In this document: positions 44,996 through 54,744 of the stretch, in pieces | Layout of the letters: the number at the start of each line of letters is the position of its first letter | How positions within the stretch are numbered: the stretch's first letter is position 1 | NCBI RefSeq assembly: GCF_031085375.1 | Contig: NZ_JAVCWF010000001.1 | Span: 620,001-684,000 of the forward strand | DNA: 64,000 bases | Source of the DNA: Lactiplantibacillus brownii | GTDB lineage: Bacteria > Bacillota > Bacilli > Lactobacillales > Lactobacillaceae | Reading direction: 5' to 3' | Position numbers and translations under genes: made by a program | Notes under the pieces: model-generated | What the model was told of the DNA's origin: nothing | Seen by the model: only the letters and a program-made list of their open reading frames with translations | Databases searched by the model: none

Positions 44996-45152
44996 AAAGA
45001 CTGTTCCAAATGGCAGTCAATGAATCGTCCAAGCTAAACAGTGATCATGCTCGCATCACGATATAGTACTTTCTACCCAGACTTGCTATTTTAGCTGGGC
45101 GACGTTGATTGTTCTAATTATGAGTGCAAAATGGAAAAGGGGAGTTTCAATT
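44996..45152. other. Leader of the solo pstS gene
   Basis: Last part of a 308-bp gap (44845-45152) that also holds the tagO terminator and the PhoP-box-like array. About 150 bp lie between the -10 and the ATG, longer than usual. TAGCTGGG/CCCAGACTTGCTA-type pairing near 45075-45100 could form a hairpin; I see no other element. Confidence 0.4.
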
Positions 45153-46058
45153 ATGAAAAAAGCAGTGACATTAGGGGCGCTGGCCGTAACAATGACCATC
45201 TTATTAGCTGGCTGTGGTAGTAGTTCAGCAACTAGTACTAAGAACACTAGCAGCAGTAGCGCAAAGTCTTCTAAGACGACTAAGATTGTTGCAACCGGGT
45301 CAACCGCGTTACAACCATTAGTTGAACAAGCCGGTCAAGCCTTCCAAAATGAACATTCGAATGTAACGATCAATGTTCAAGGTGGTGGTTCTGGTGCCGG
45401 GTTAAGCCAAGTTGCTAAGGGTTCTGTTAATATTGGTAACTCCGACTTATTCGCTGAAGAACAAAAAGGTCTCGATGCTAAAGGACTTGTTGATCATAAA
45501 GTTGCCGTTGTTGGGATGGCACCAGTTGTCAACAAAGCCGCTGGCGTGACCAACGTTTCTAAAGATCAATTGGTTAAAATCTTTCAAGGCAAGATCACTA
45601 ACTGGAAAGAAGTTGGCGGTAAGAACGAAAAGATTACCGTTGTGAACCGGGCTCAAGGTAGTGGGACACGGGCAACCTTTGAAAAATGGGGCTTAGACAA
45701 CGCTAAAGTTGCGACAAGCCAAGAACAAGATTCAAATGGGACAGTTGAAAAAATCGTTTCAACCACGCCAGGTGCCATCAGCTATTTAGCCTTTTCATAC
45801 ATCAAGTCTGGTCTTGAACCACTTTCAATTGATAACGTTAAGCCAACTGAAGCGAACGTTGCCAATAACAAGTGGAAGATCTGGGCTTACGAACATATGT
45901 ATACTAAGGGTGCCCCAACTGGTGAGATCAAGACCTTCTTGACTTACATGACTTCCAAGGGTGTTCAAGGGAACTTAGTTAAGAAGTTAGGCTATATTCC
46001 ATTGACTTCAATGAAAGTTGATCGTGGGTTATCTGGTAAGATTACCACGCTTAAATAA
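45153..46058 (+). CDS. Phosphate-binding lipoprotein, PstS type (solo copy)
   Basis: A 301-residue phosphate-binding protein. The ATG at 45153 follows GGGGAG and gives a signal peptide with lipobox LLAGC. A Ser/Thr-rich linker leads to the mature domain with VATGSTALQPLVE, GGGSGAGLSQV, NRAQGSGTRATFE and TPGAISYLAFSY, the phosphate-site loops. It stands alone, 11 kb from the pst operon that has its own PstS. It may supply the same PstCAB transporter or act as a phosphate sensor; both are inference. Confidence 0.93.
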   Translation: MKKAVTLGALAVTMTILLAGCGSSSATSTKNTSSSSAKSSKTTKIVATGSTALQPLVEQAGQAFQNEHSNVTINVQGGGSGAGLSQVAKGSVNIGNSDLFAEEQKGLDAKGLVDHKVAVVGMAPVVNKAAGVTNVSKDQLVKIFQGKITNWKEVGGKNEKITVVNRAQGSGTRATFEKWGLDNAKVATSQEQDSNGTVEKIVSTTPGAISYLAFSYIKSGLEPLSIDNVKPTEANVANNKWKIWAYEHMYTKGAPTGEIKTFLTYMTSKGVQGNLVKKLGYIPLTSMKVDRGLSGKITTLK

Positions 46059-46074
46059 TTAAATTTAAATGACT

Positions 46075-46125
46075 AAAAGCACTTTTCAATCGTCGGCTAT
46101 GCTGACCTTGAAAAGTGCTTTTTTA
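46075..46125. terminator. Bidirectional terminator between the solo pstS and yigZ
   Basis: Perfect arms AAGCACTTTTCAA and TTGAAAAGTGCTT with a 17-base loop, followed by a T-run and preceded by A-rich sequence; between convergent genes. Confidence 0.93.
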
Positions 46126-46128
46126 TGA

Positions 46129-46770
46129 TTACTCGGTTGTAAGTGGGACCTCGTTATATTGCTCGCCTTGATTGCTAAACGTGGCTTGGCCGCTGAGAAG
46201 ATTGGTAATAGCAGTTTGAGTGGTGTCAACAGCCGCTGTGTCCACCGCGATGATCAATTGTACTTTTACCGCATAGTGGGTATCTAATGTGGCTAAATGG
46301 TGCTGTGTCAGATAATAAGTTAAGGCATCGACATTGCGATAATCAATTGTGACCGCTAATTTGGTTTGGCGGACGCGTTGAACTTTGCCAATTGCCTGAA
46401 TCGCCTGAACGGGTGTACTGTTGTAAGCTCGAATAAGGCCACCAGCGCCAAGCTTGATGCCACCAAAGTAACGCGTTACAACAGCAAGAACATCATGAAC
46501 TTGATTTAATTTTAGGGCTTCTAAGATTGGGACACCAGCGGTTCCAGAGGGTTCACCGTCGTCACTCATTCGTTGAATATGATCGTCATCACCAAGGACG
46601 TAAGCAAAGCAATGATGAGTGGCTTTGGAATCTGCGGCACGAACGGCAGCGATTTTAGCTTGGGCATCGGATTCATCCGTAATACGATACAAATGAGCGA
46701 TAAATCGTGACTTCTTAATCGTTTGTTCAAAAACTGTATCAGTGGCCAATGTATAATATGGCTCGGTCAA
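46129..46770 (-). CDS. YigZ family protein (IMPACT fold)
   Basis: A 213-residue conserved protein. The N-terminal UPF0029/IMPACT domain has KKSRFIAHLY and DDGEPSGTAGVPIL, and is followed by GGIKLGAGGLIRAY; a C-terminal DUF1949-like part completes it. Eukaryotic IMPACT modulates translation control; the bacterial role is not established. TTG start with AAGGAG upstream on the minus strand. It is divergent from comFA, a frequent arrangement in lactobacilli. Confidence 0.93.
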   Translation of the reverse strand: MTEPYYTLATDTVFEQTIKKSRFIAHLYRITDESDAQAKIAAVRAADSKATHHCFAYVLGDDDHIQRMSDDGEPSGTAGVPILEALKLNQVHDVLAVVTRYFGGIKLGAGGLIRAYNSTPVQAIQAIGKVQRVRQTKLAVTIDYRNVDALTYYLTQHHLATLDTHYAVKVQLIIAVDTAAVDTTQTAITNLLSGQATFSNQGEQYNEVPLTTE

Positions 46771-46839
46771 AATGAATCAGCTCCTTTTTAAATTAATGCG
46801 GGTTAAAAATTCGTAGTTAAGTGGTAAAGGGGGCGGAAA

Positions 46840-48189
46840 ATGATGCAAGCAACTGAGCTATACGGCCGTCAGATTGCTTTGACGGCTGCTGAAGCAGAGG
46901 CGTTACCAGCAAAGACCCAGAAATTGATTGGCTTGCAAGTGACAGCCAAGACATTGAAATGCCAACGTTGTGGGAGTTTATTAAACCGTCAAATGGCCCA
47001 ATTACCACGACAACAATTTTATTGTTATCAATGTTTGAATCTAGGCAGAATTAGTACCTTAACTTCACTTTATCACATTCCTGAACCAAATGATTTTCCG
47101 AAGACAGGACGGTTGACTTGGCACGGTCAGTTAACGACGCAACAAGCAGCTTGTGCTGAAATGATACAACATAACTTTGCCACACACCAACGACATTTAT
47201 TATGGGCAGTGACCGGTGCAGGGAAAACGGAAATGTTGTTTCCGGGATTAGCATGGGCGTTAGCTCAAGGCTGGCGGGTTGCGATTGCTTCACCCCGGGT
47301 AGATGTGTGTATCGAATTATATCCGCGACTACAGGCCGCTTTTTCAGATTTAGAAATTGCGTTGTTGCATGGCCGACAGACGGCACCATATCGCTATTGC
47401 CAGCTGACAATTTGTACCACACATCAGTTATTGCGATTTCGGGAAGCGTTTGATGTTCTCATTGTAGATGAAGTCGATGCCTTTCCGTTTGCGGCTAATC
47501 CGCGTTTAGGTTATGCCGTTGAGCAGGCATTAAAACCCGTCAGTGCCTTGTTATATTTAACCGCGACACCGAGTCGAGAGTTGTTACGAGAGGTTCGGCG
47601 TCAAACGCTGAGTCTAAGTTATCTGCCATTACGTTTCCATCAACAATTATTGCCGACAATCAAAGTGACGTTGCAACCGAAGTGGTGGACACAGATTCAG
47701 GCCGGACGGCTGCCTTCAAGACTACGACATTGGTTAACTGATTACGTTAAGCGCGGTCAACGGTTTTTAGTTTTTGTCCCGCGAGTGGCCCAATTGGCTG
47801 TCGTTCAGGCGGCGATTCAACAAGCCTATCCAACCTTAAAAGGACTGACCGTTCATTCGACTGACCCAGAACGGTTAGCCAAAGTACAAGCGATGCGGGC
47901 GACAACGGTACAATATTTAGTGACGACGACCATTTTAGAACGGGGGGTCACTTTGCCAGGAATCGATGTGATTGTGTTAGGAGCTGATGAGCCAATCTTT
48001 TCCACCGCGGCGTTAGTTCAGATTGCTGGTCGAGTGGGGCGCTCACGGGAACACCCCACCGGACAAGTCCGGTTTATCTGTAGTTCCTATGCACGTCCGG
48101 TTAAGCGTGCCATTCGTCAAATTAAATTGGTTAATCGGAAAGGACGGCGGTTACGTGACCAAATGCCTGTTGTGTCAGCGGACAACTGA
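46840..48189 (+). CDS. comFA: Competence ATPase/helicase ComFA
   Basis: A 449-residue DEAD-type ATPase that helps pull transforming single-stranded DNA across the membrane. An N-terminal four-Cys zinc motif (CQRCGS...CYQCLN), Walker A VTGAGKTEML, Walker B IVDEVDAFP, TATPS and the helicase C motif QIAGRVGRS are present. AAAGGGGG precedes the ATG. comFC overlaps its 3' end by 35 bp. Confidence 0.95.
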   Translation: MMQATELYGRQIALTAAEAEALPAKTQKLIGLQVTAKTLKCQRCGSLLNRQMAQLPRQQFYCYQCLNLGRISTLTSLYHIPEPNDFPKTGRLTWHGQLTTQQAACAEMIQHNFATHQRHLLWAVTGAGKTEMLFPGLAWALAQGWRVAIASPRVDVCIELYPRLQAAFSDLEIALLHGRQTAPYRYCQLTICTTHQLLRFREAFDVLIVDEVDAFPFAANPRLGYAVEQALKPVSALLYLTATPSRELLREVRRQTLSLSYLPLRFHQQLLPTIKVTLQPKWWTQIQAGRLPSRLRHWLTDYVKRGQRFLVFVPRVAQLAVVQAAIQQAYPTLKGLTVHSTDPERLAKVQAMRATTVQYLVTTTILERGVTLPGIDVIVLGADEPIFSTAALVQIAGRVGRSREHPTGQVRFICSSYARPVKRAIRQIKLVNRKGRRLRDQMPVVSADN

Positions 48190-48832
48190 ACCGAAACTCA
48201 CTTTACCTTGGTTGCTGAGCTGGCAGCCACTAGTTGCGCCGGTCGTCTGTGCAACTTGTTGGCAAACCTTTACGCCAATTGTGAGTAGTCAAGCTTGTAT
48301 CGGCTGCGGACGTTCACAAACCCAGCGGTCATTATGTCATGATTGTCAACGCTGGCCACAAAAAGCATTTTACAATCAAGCGCCCTTTACATACAATGAC
48401 GCGATGCAAGCTTATTTTGAACAATATAAGTTTAAGGGGGATTATCGACTCCGACTTGTCTTTCAACAAGTCTTACGAACAAAATTGGCTCAAATGCAGC
48501 CAGATTTGAGTATCGCAATTCCAGTGACACCGATGACCATGGTGACGCGCGGGTTTAATCAAGTGACTGGTTGGCTGGCGGCCGGTGAAAATCCAACTTG
48601 GTTGCAAACTCAGGAAAGTGACAAAGTGATCCCACAATCGCGTAAGACACGTCAAGAGCGTTTATTAACCGCACAGCCGTTTAAACTTACCACTACGGCA
48701 CCGCCATTAACGGGTAAAACGGTCGTTATTATTGATGATGTTTATACAACTGGACGGACGTTACGGCATGCTGCTGATCTAATCCTGGAAAACGGTGCCA
48801 AGTCAGTGATAGGGCTAACTTTAGCCCGTTAA
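48155..48832 (+). CDS. comFC: Competence protein ComFC (phosphoribosyltransferase fold)
   Basis: A 225-residue protein needed for DNA uptake with ComFA. The GTG at 48155 is chosen because AAAGGA lies about ten bases upstream and the zinc-binding N-terminus (CLLCQ...CATCW...CIGCGR...CHDC) then begins at once. The C-terminal PRTase signature is VVIIDDVYTTGRT. The reading frame overlaps comFA by 35 bp. Confidence 0.93.
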   Translation: MTKCLLCQRTTEPKLTLPWLLSWQPLVAPVVCATCWQTFTPIVSSQACIGCGRSQTQRSLCHDCQRWPQKAFYNQAPFTYNDAMQAYFEQYKFKGDYRLRLVFQQVLRTKLAQMQPDLSIAIPVTPMTMVTRGFNQVTGWLAAGENPTWLQTQESDKVIPQSRKTRQERLLTAQPFKLTTTAPPLTGKTVVIIDDVYTTGRTLRHAADLILENGAKSVIGLTLAR

Positions 48833-48856
48833 TTATGATGAAAAATGGCATTTGGA

Positions 48857-48885
48857 TTGTTTATTATAGCGCTTTCTATTATAAT
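48857..48885 (+). promoter_or_regulatory. Predicted hpf promoter with cre-like site
   Basis: -35 TTGTTT (48857-48862), 17-bp spacer, -10 TATAAT (48880-48885). Within the spacer, TTATAGCGCTTTCT (48864-48877) matches the CcpA cre consensus TGAAAGCGCTTTCA at 11 of 14 positions including the central AGCGCTTTC part. The position between -35 and -10 would give repression. The promoter is convincing; the cre site is tentative. Confidence 0.6.
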
Positions 48886-48965
48886 GAATTTAAGCAAAGT
48901 AATGAAAGAGTGGTCCTTTGATTACTTTGGGTACACAGTAATGTGTGTGAAGGGAGAGAAGATCT

Positions 48966-49532
48966 ATGCTTAATTTTAATATTCGCGGTGAAAATATCGA
49001 AGTGACACAAGCTATTCGTGACTATGTTCAAAAACGGGTGGGTAAGTTACAAAAATTCTTTGACAATAACGTTGACTCAATTGCTCACGTCAACTTGAAG
49101 ATTCACCCAGACAAGACTGCTAAAGTCGAAGTAACGATTCCACTTCCCTATTTAGTTCTCCGGGCAGAAGAAACTTCTCCTGATATGTATGCTAGTGTTG
49201 ATTTGGTAACCGACAAGCTCGAACGCCAAATCCGCAAGTATAAGACCAAAGTCAATCGCAAGTCCCGTGAAAAGGGCTATAAAGCCATTGACTTTGCGGC
49301 GACTGATGAAACGGTTGCAGCTGCTGATAACGATCAGGACGATAAGTTAGATGTTGTACGTACGAAGCGGGTTTCATTGAAACCAATGGATAATGAAGAA
49401 GCAATCTTACAAATGGATATGCTTGGTCATGATTTCTTCATCTACGAAGACGCGGAAACGGATGCCATTAATATCGTTTATCGGCGAAACGATGGTCGTT
49501 ATGGTTTGATTGAAACTGGCGACGATCAATAA
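48966..49532 (+). CDS. hpf: Long-form ribosome hibernation promoting factor
   Basis: A 188-residue protein that dimerises 70S ribosomes into inactive 100S particles in stationary phase. The N-terminal domain (FNIRGENIEVTQAIRDYVQKR in part) binds the mRNA/tRNA channel; a variable linker (about 110-130) joins the C-terminal dimerisation domain with KPMDNEEAILQMDMLGHDFF. GGGAGAG precedes the ATG. Single gene with its own promoter and terminator. Confidence 0.97.
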   Translation: MLNFNIRGENIEVTQAIRDYVQKRVGKLQKFFDNNVDSIAHVNLKIHPDKTAKVEVTIPLPYLVLRAEETSPDMYASVDLVTDKLERQIRKYKTKVNRKSREKGYKAIDFAATDETVAAADNDQDDKLDVVRTKRVSLKPMDNEEAILQMDMLGHDFFIYEDAETDAINIVYRRNDGRYGLIETGDDQ

Positions 49533-49547
49533 ATTGAATGCCCAAAT

Positions 49548-49579
49548 AAAGAACTGGTCTTTGGCCAGTTCTTTTAATT
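49548..49579 (+). terminator. Intrinsic terminator of hpf
   Basis: Arms AAAGAACTGG and CCAGTTCTTT around TCTTTGG, followed by TAATTT. Confidence 0.9.
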
Positions 49580-49801
49580 TACAAAAAAACTTCTGTTGGT
49601 GACGTTAATCATTAAGAATGTTAAAAATCGGGGCTTGTTGGCGCTAAAATTTGAAATAAACCGCTTCGATACCGGTTACATTGGGCTAGTGTAGTTCCCA
49701 TTAACGTTAAAAAATGGTAAAATTACAGATGGTATTTTATTTTGAAAATAGACTATAAAGAATCGATGACTTAATAATTATTATTTGGAGAGGATACGTA
49801 A

Positions 49802-52165
49802 ATGGCCAACATTTTAAAACGCTGGGTTGAAAGCGACAAGCGCGTCATTCGGCGTCTTGATAAAACTGCGAACAAGGTTGAAGCTTATGCTGACGAATAT
49901 GCTAAATTAAGCGATGCCGACCTAAAAGCGAAAACACCAGAATTCCGTGAACGATATAAAGAAGGCGAGTCACTAGATGACTTGCTCCCAGAAGCATTTG
50001 CGACCGCCCGGGAAGGCGCTAAACGGGTGCTTGGCTTATATCCATTCCACGTGCAAATTTTAGGTGGGATCGTGTTACATGAAGGCGATATCGCCGAAAT
50101 GAAAACTGGTGAAGGGAAGACCTTAACGGCCACCATGCCGGTTTATTTGAATGCTATTTCCGGTGATGGGGTACATGTTGTCACGGTTAACGAATATTTG
50201 TCAGCACGTGATGCGACCGAAATGGGTGAACTTTATCACTGGTTAGGCATGAGCGTCGGTATTAACAGTGCAGACAAAACGCCTGAAGAGAAGCGCGAAG
50301 CTTATAATTCTGATATTACCTATTCAACTAACGGTGAAATTGGGTTTGATTACTTGCGGGACAACATGGTCGTTTATCGTGAAGACATGGTTCAACGCCC
50401 ATTAAACTTTGCGATTATTGATGAAGTTGACTCAATTTTAATTGATGAAGCGCGGACACCACTGATCATTTCCGGCCAATCCGAAGGGACGACTGGGATG
50501 TATAAGCGGGCGGACCGCTTTGCCAAGACGTTAACTAAAGAAGAAGATTACAAGGTTGATCTAGAGTCCAAGACGGTTGCGTTATTGGATGAAGGGATTC
50601 GGAAGGCTGAAAAGTATTTTGGCTTGTCTAACTTGTACGATACGGACAATACTGCCCTAAACCATTACTTAGATGAAGCGCTACGTGCCAACTACATCAT
50701 GTTGAAGGATAAGGATTATGTGATTCAAGACGGTCAAGCAATGATCGTGGATTCGTTTACAGGTCGGATTATGGATGGACGACGGTTCTCAGATGGGTTA
50801 CATCAAGCCATCGAAGCCAAAGAACATGTTGAAATCCAAGAAGAAACCAAGACTATGGCGAATATCACCTACCAAAACTTATTCCGGATGTACAAGAAGC
50901 TTTCTGGGATGACTGGGACGGCGAAAACGGAACAAGAAGAATTTCGTGAAATTTACAACATGGAAGTTATTACGATTCCAACCAACCGACCAATGATTCG
51001 GGATGACCGTTCAGATTTACTTTATCCAACTTTGCGGAGTAAGTTTAATGCAGTTGTTAAAGAAATTACTGAATTGCACAAAAAAGGTCAACCCATGTTA
51101 ATTGGGACGGTCGCCGTGGAAACCTCTGAATACTTGTCACAACGTTTGGATGAAGCCGGTATCCCGCACGTGGTCTTGAACGCTAAGAACCATGCGAAGG
51201 AAGCGGACATCGTTGCGAACGCTGGGCAACGTGGGGCGGTAACCATTGCCACCAACATGGCTGGTCGTGGGACTGATATTAAATTAGGACCTGGCGTCAA
51301 AGAACTTGGCGGTTTGGCAGTTATTGGGACTGAACGACATGAGTCTCGACGGATTGATAACCAGTTACGAGGCCGTTCTGGTCGTCAAGGTGATCCTGGT
51401 ATGTCACAGTTCTACTTGTCATTGGAAGATGATTTGATGTTGCGTTTTGGTTCAGAACGAATCAAGAACTTCTTGCAACGGATGAATGTTGAAGATGATG
51501 ATGCGGTGATCCAATCACGGATGATCACACGTCAAGTGGAATCGGCACAGAAACGAGTCGAAGGGAACAACTACGACTCCCGGAAAAACGTCTTGCAATA
51601 TGATGATGTGATGCGGGCTCAACGTGAAGTGATTTACGGGGAACGTCAACAGGTTATCATGGAAGAGAAGTCTTTGAAGTCGGTCATTATGCCAATGATC
51701 AAGCGAACGGTTGAACGGACAGTTCAATTGCATACCCAAGGCGATCAAAAGACTTGGGACTTGGCAGCAATCGTTGACTTTGCCACGGCGGCAATGGTCA
51801 AGGAAGATGCGATTTCGGTCGATGATTTGAAAGATAAATCACAAGCTGATATTGAAGATTATTTGATGCAACGTGTTGAGACCATTTATGCAGATAAAGC
51901 CAAACAACTTTATGATGCCGGGCAAATGCTCGAATTCGAAAAGGTGGTTGTTTTACGAGTGGTTGATGCGCATTGGACCGATCATATCGATGCCATGGAT
52001 CAATTACGTCAATCCATTGGGTTACGTGGTTATGGTCAATTAAATCCATTGGTTGAATACCAACGAGATGGGTATCGGATGTTTGAAGAAATGATTGCGG
52101 ATATCGATTATGATACAACGCGACTCTTCATGAAGTCTGAAATTCGTCAAAATATCCAACGTTAA
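49802..52165 (+). CDS. secA: Preprotein translocase motor ATPase SecA
   Basis: A 787-residue ATPase that drives secreted proteins through SecYEG. Walker A is [14 protein letters not shown], Walker [17 protein letters not shown], and the motif [13 protein letters not shown] is present, as are the preprotein cross-linking domain and two-helix finger region. The protein ends at IRQNIQR, so the C-terminal linker and the CxCx8CH zinc domain found in many SecA proteins are missing; this shorter form is known in lactobacilli. GGAGAGG precedes the ATG. Confidence 0.98.
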   Translation: MANILKRWVESDKRVIRRLDKTANKVEAYADEYAKLSDADLKAKTPEFRERYKEGESLDDLLPEAFATAREGAKRVLGLYPFHVQILGGIVLHEGDIAEMKTGEGKTLTATMPVYLNAISGDGVHVVTVNEYLSARDATEMGELYHWLGMSVGINSADKTPEEKREAYNSDITYSTNGEIGFDYLRDNMVVYREDMVQRPLNFAIIDEVDSILIDEARTPLIISGQSEGTTGMYKRADRFAKTLTKEEDYKVDLESKTVALLDEGIRKAEKYFGLSNLYDTDNTALNHYLDEALRANYIMLKDKDYVIQDGQAMIVDSFTGRIMDGRRFSDGLHQAIEAKEHVEIQEETKTMANITYQNLFRMYKKLSGMTGTAKTEQEEFREIYNMEVITIPTNRPMIRDDRSDLLYPTLRSKFNAVVKEITELHKKGQPMLIGTVAVETSEYLSQRLDEAGIPHVVLNAKNHAKEADIVANAGQRGAVTIATNMAGRGTDIKLGPGVKELGGLAVIGTERHESRRIDNQLRGRSGRQGDPGMSQFYLSLEDDLMLRFGSERIKNFLQRMNVEDDDAVIQSRMITRQVESAQKRVEGNNYDSRKNVLQYDDVMRAQREVIYGERQQVIMEEKSLKSVIMPMIKRTVERTVQLHTQGDQKTWDLAAIVDFATAAMVKEDAISVDDLKDKSQADIEDYLMQRVETIYADKAKQLYDAGQMLEFEKVVVLRVVDAHWTDHIDAMDQLRQSIGLRGYGQLNPLVEYQRDGYRMFEEMIADIDYDTTRLFMKSEIRQNIQR

Positions 52166-52182
52166 TTAAACATTAATCGGTG

Positions 52183-52217
52183 AAAACGTAGTTGGCTTTG
52201 GTCCGACTACGTTTTTT
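52183..52217 (+). terminator. Intrinsic terminator of secA
   Basis: Arms AAAACGTAGT and ACTACGTTTT around TGGCTTTGGTCCG, followed by TTT. Confidence 0.9.
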
Positions 52218-52259
52218 GCCAAGTAAATCATTTTAAATAAGTTGAAAGAAGGGTGCTTT

Positions 52260-53376
52260 GTGGAATTAAGTGAAACGAAACATTTAATTGAAGAAATGCA
52301 AACTGCCGTTAACAACTTTAGGGGGTCGCTTTGACTTAGATGCTTTAAATGAAAGCATCCAAGAAAATGAAGCTCGCATGGCCGAACCAGGTTTCTGGGA
52401 TGACCAAGCAGCGGCCCAAAAAGTTATTGACGATAATAATGTCTTAAAAGGTAAGTTTGACGACTATCAGCAATTAGCCGATGAAGTTGGAGATCTTGCT
52501 GTGGCGTACGAACTATTGAATGAAGAACCCGATGCTGAAATGCAGGCTGAGTTTGAAACTGATTTGACTAAAGCTCAGCATCATTTACAACAGTATCGGT
52601 TGAACTTATTGCTGGATGGCCCATATGATCGAAACAATGCGATCCTTGAAATTCATCCTGGTGCTGGTGGCACGGAATCACAAGACTGGGGTTCAATGTT
52701 GTTGCGCATGTATACTCGGTGGGCCGCTAGTCATCATTTCACGGTAGAGACCGTTGATTATCAAGCTGGCGATGAGGCTGGCATCAAAAGTGTGACCTTG
52801 CTGATTAGTGGGCACAATGCTTACGGTTATCTGCGGTCAGAAAAGGGTGTGCATCGATTAGTCCGGATTTCACCTTTTGATGCAGCTGGGCGTCGGCACA
52901 CCTCCTTTGCGAGTGTCGATGTGATGCCAGAATTGGATGATAGTGTTGAGATTGAGATTCGTCCAGATGATTTAAAGGTGGATGTTTATCGCGCTAGTGG
53001 TGCGGGTGGACAACATGTCAATAAAACGTCATCAGCTGTTCGAATTACGCATTTGCCAACTGGAATCGTGGTTGCTAGTCAGGCACAACGATCGCAACTT
53101 CAAAACCGCCAAACGGCGATGAACATGTTACGAGCAAAACTATATGAGCGTGAAGAAGAGAAAAAGGCTAAAAAACGCGCCGCTATTCAGGGTGAACAAC
53201 TGGATATTGGCTGGGGATCGCAAATTCGTTCCTATGTCTTCCATCCCTATACCATGGTGAAAGACCATCGCACAAATTATGAATCCCATGATGGTCAAGG
53301 GGTCATGGATGGTGACTTAGATCCATTTATTGATGCTTATTTGCAATGGAAATTGGCGCAACGTAATCCACAATAG
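52260..53376 (+). CDS. prfB: Peptide chain release factor 2, with programmed +1 frameshift
   Basis: RF2 ends translation at UGA and UAA. The gene is read in two frames. A first part starts at GTG 52260 ([13 protein letters not shown]...) and reaches CTT-TGA at 52329-52334 after AGGGGG, the internal Shine-Dalgarno-like sequence. A +1 shift on CTT-T then continues with GAC TTA to 53376. This is the classical RF2 autoregulation: low RF2 lets the ribosome pause at UGA and shift. The GGQ motif ([11 protein letters not shown]) is intact and the SPF anticodon-like tripeptide is in RISPFDA. Total about 371 residues. Confidence 0.97.
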
Positions 53377-53385
53377 CTAAAAGTA

Positions 53386-53431
53386 ATACTAAGTTGACTT
53401 AGCAATCGGTGGGTCGACTTAGTATTTTTTT
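53386..53431 (+). terminator. Intrinsic terminator of prfB
   Basis: Arms ATACTAAGTTGAC and GTCGACTTAGTAT with a 15-base loop, followed by TTTTTT. Confidence 0.92.
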
Positions 53432-53499
53432 GTTTATCAGTATTATAATGACGGAGCATTAATTCGTTAATGCCGGGGAGAAACTCGTGGTGGACAGCA

Positions 53500-53528
53500 T
53501 TGGTGTGCCATAGTAAAAATGCTATACT
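53500..53528 (+). promoter_or_regulatory. Predicted promoter of the PDZ gene-phoP-phoR unit
   Basis: -35 TTGGTG (53500-53505), 17-bp spacer, -10 TATACT (53523-53528), 32 bp before the start codon. No PhoP-box periodicity is visible here, so the system does not obviously activate itself. Confidence 0.55.
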
Positions 53529-53560
53529 AGCCTCAGAGTTTAACGTTAGGAGCAGCGCGC

Positions 53561-54739
53561 ATGCACGTATGGAAAGTACTGGAATTATTTTTGATTCAAC
53601 CACTGGTTTGGATTGGGTTGATTCGCTGCTATTTGGCAGCACGTCACCGTGTCCATTATGAACGGTTACATTTTAGAAGTGCGATTGATGCGCACTATTT
53701 GGAAGTCCGTAATTTTTTTAAAGATGGGTTATTATTTGGCGTGATTGCGACTGTGGTCAGCCTAGCTTTGGGCTTAGTCGTTTCGCCAATCTGGGTCGTG
53801 ATCTATGAATTATTAGCGGTCTTGAGTTTATTATTGATACCGACTCGCTTGACACCAGTAACGGTATTTGGGTTGAGTTGGCTAGTTTACTGGGTCCTGA
53901 ATCCAAGCTTAGTGGCTCAAATTGGCGCTCGCTTACGGACTCATGGGGTCATTTCATTAGGCTTGAATAGTGGCGTGATTATTAGTGGCTTTTTAATTCT
54001 GGGTTTAGGTTTGGCAGCGACCGCTGTTTTATTGCGACGTCGAGACACACAACTAAATTCACCACAAATTCGGCCGGACCAGCGTGGCAAACGAATCGTG
54101 CGCTACCGTTGGCAACAGCTATTGGTTATCCCAGTTGGGGTCCTAATTCCAGGGGATTGGTTGCATGCGACGTTACCCTGGTGGCCTGTTTTTCAAGTCG
54201 GCACACAACAGTTTAGTGTTTTGCTATTACCATTATTGTTAGGTGCAAGTGTCCAAGTTTATAAACAGCAGCCACAGGTGGCTTGGCGGCGATTAGCGAA
54301 GGACTATTGGCTAGTCGCAGCTGTAAGTGTCATTTTCGCACTGGCGGCGCGTTGGTTAGCACTTAGCCCACAATGGTTAATCGGTTTGTTGGGAGTGTTA
54401 GTGGTCCTTCTTTGGGGCAGTTTATTGCGGCATCGCTATCACGATCAACACCAACAATTTTGGTTTTCTGATACGGATCAAGGGGTCAGAGTCATTGGGG
54501 TGCGGCCCAAGACCCCCGCAGCCAAGCTTAATTTGAGTATTGGCGATGTGATCTTGGAATGTAATCGTCAGCCGGTCCATTCAGAGGCGCAATTTTATGC
54601 CGCAATTTTGACGAGTCCGACTTACGTACATCTGAAAGTTCGGAACGTCCAACAAGAATTAATTATTACTGAAACGGCGATTTATAGTGGGGCACCCCAC
54701 GAGTTAGGGATAGTGTTATTCACTGATCAGGAGGATTAA
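53561..54739 (+). CDS. Membrane protein with C-terminal PDZ domain, MinJ-like
   Basis: A 392-residue protein with about eight membrane segments (residues ~5-285) and a cytosolic PDZ domain at ~300-390 (GVRVIGVRPKTPAAKLNLSIGD in part). The layout matches MinJ of Bacillus, which links DivIVA to MinD and restrains polar division; an alternative is a general PDZ adaptor. AGGAG precedes the ATG. It is first in a unit with phoP (5 bp downstream) and phoR, so it may share their control or act on the sensor. Confidence 0.78.
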   Translation: MHVWKVLELFLIQPLVWIGLIRCYLAARHRVHYERLHFRSAIDAHYLEVRNFFKDGLLFGVIATVVSLALGLVVSPIWVVIYELLAVLSLLLIPTRLTPVTVFGLSWLVYWVLNPSLVAQIGARLRTHGVISLGLNSGVIISGFLILGLGLAATAVLLRRRDTQLNSPQIRPDQRGKRIVRYRWQQLLVIPVGVLIPGDWLHATLPWWPVFQVGTQQFSVLLLPLLLGASVQVYKQQPQVAWRRLAKDYWLVAAVSVIFALAARWLALSPQWLIGLLGVLVVLLWGSLLRHRYHDQHQQFWFSDTDQGVRVIGVRPKTPAAKLNLSIGDVILECNRQPVHSEAQFYAAILTSPTYVHLKVRNVQQELIITETAIYSGAPHELGIVLFTDQED

Positions 54740-54744
54740 CGACC

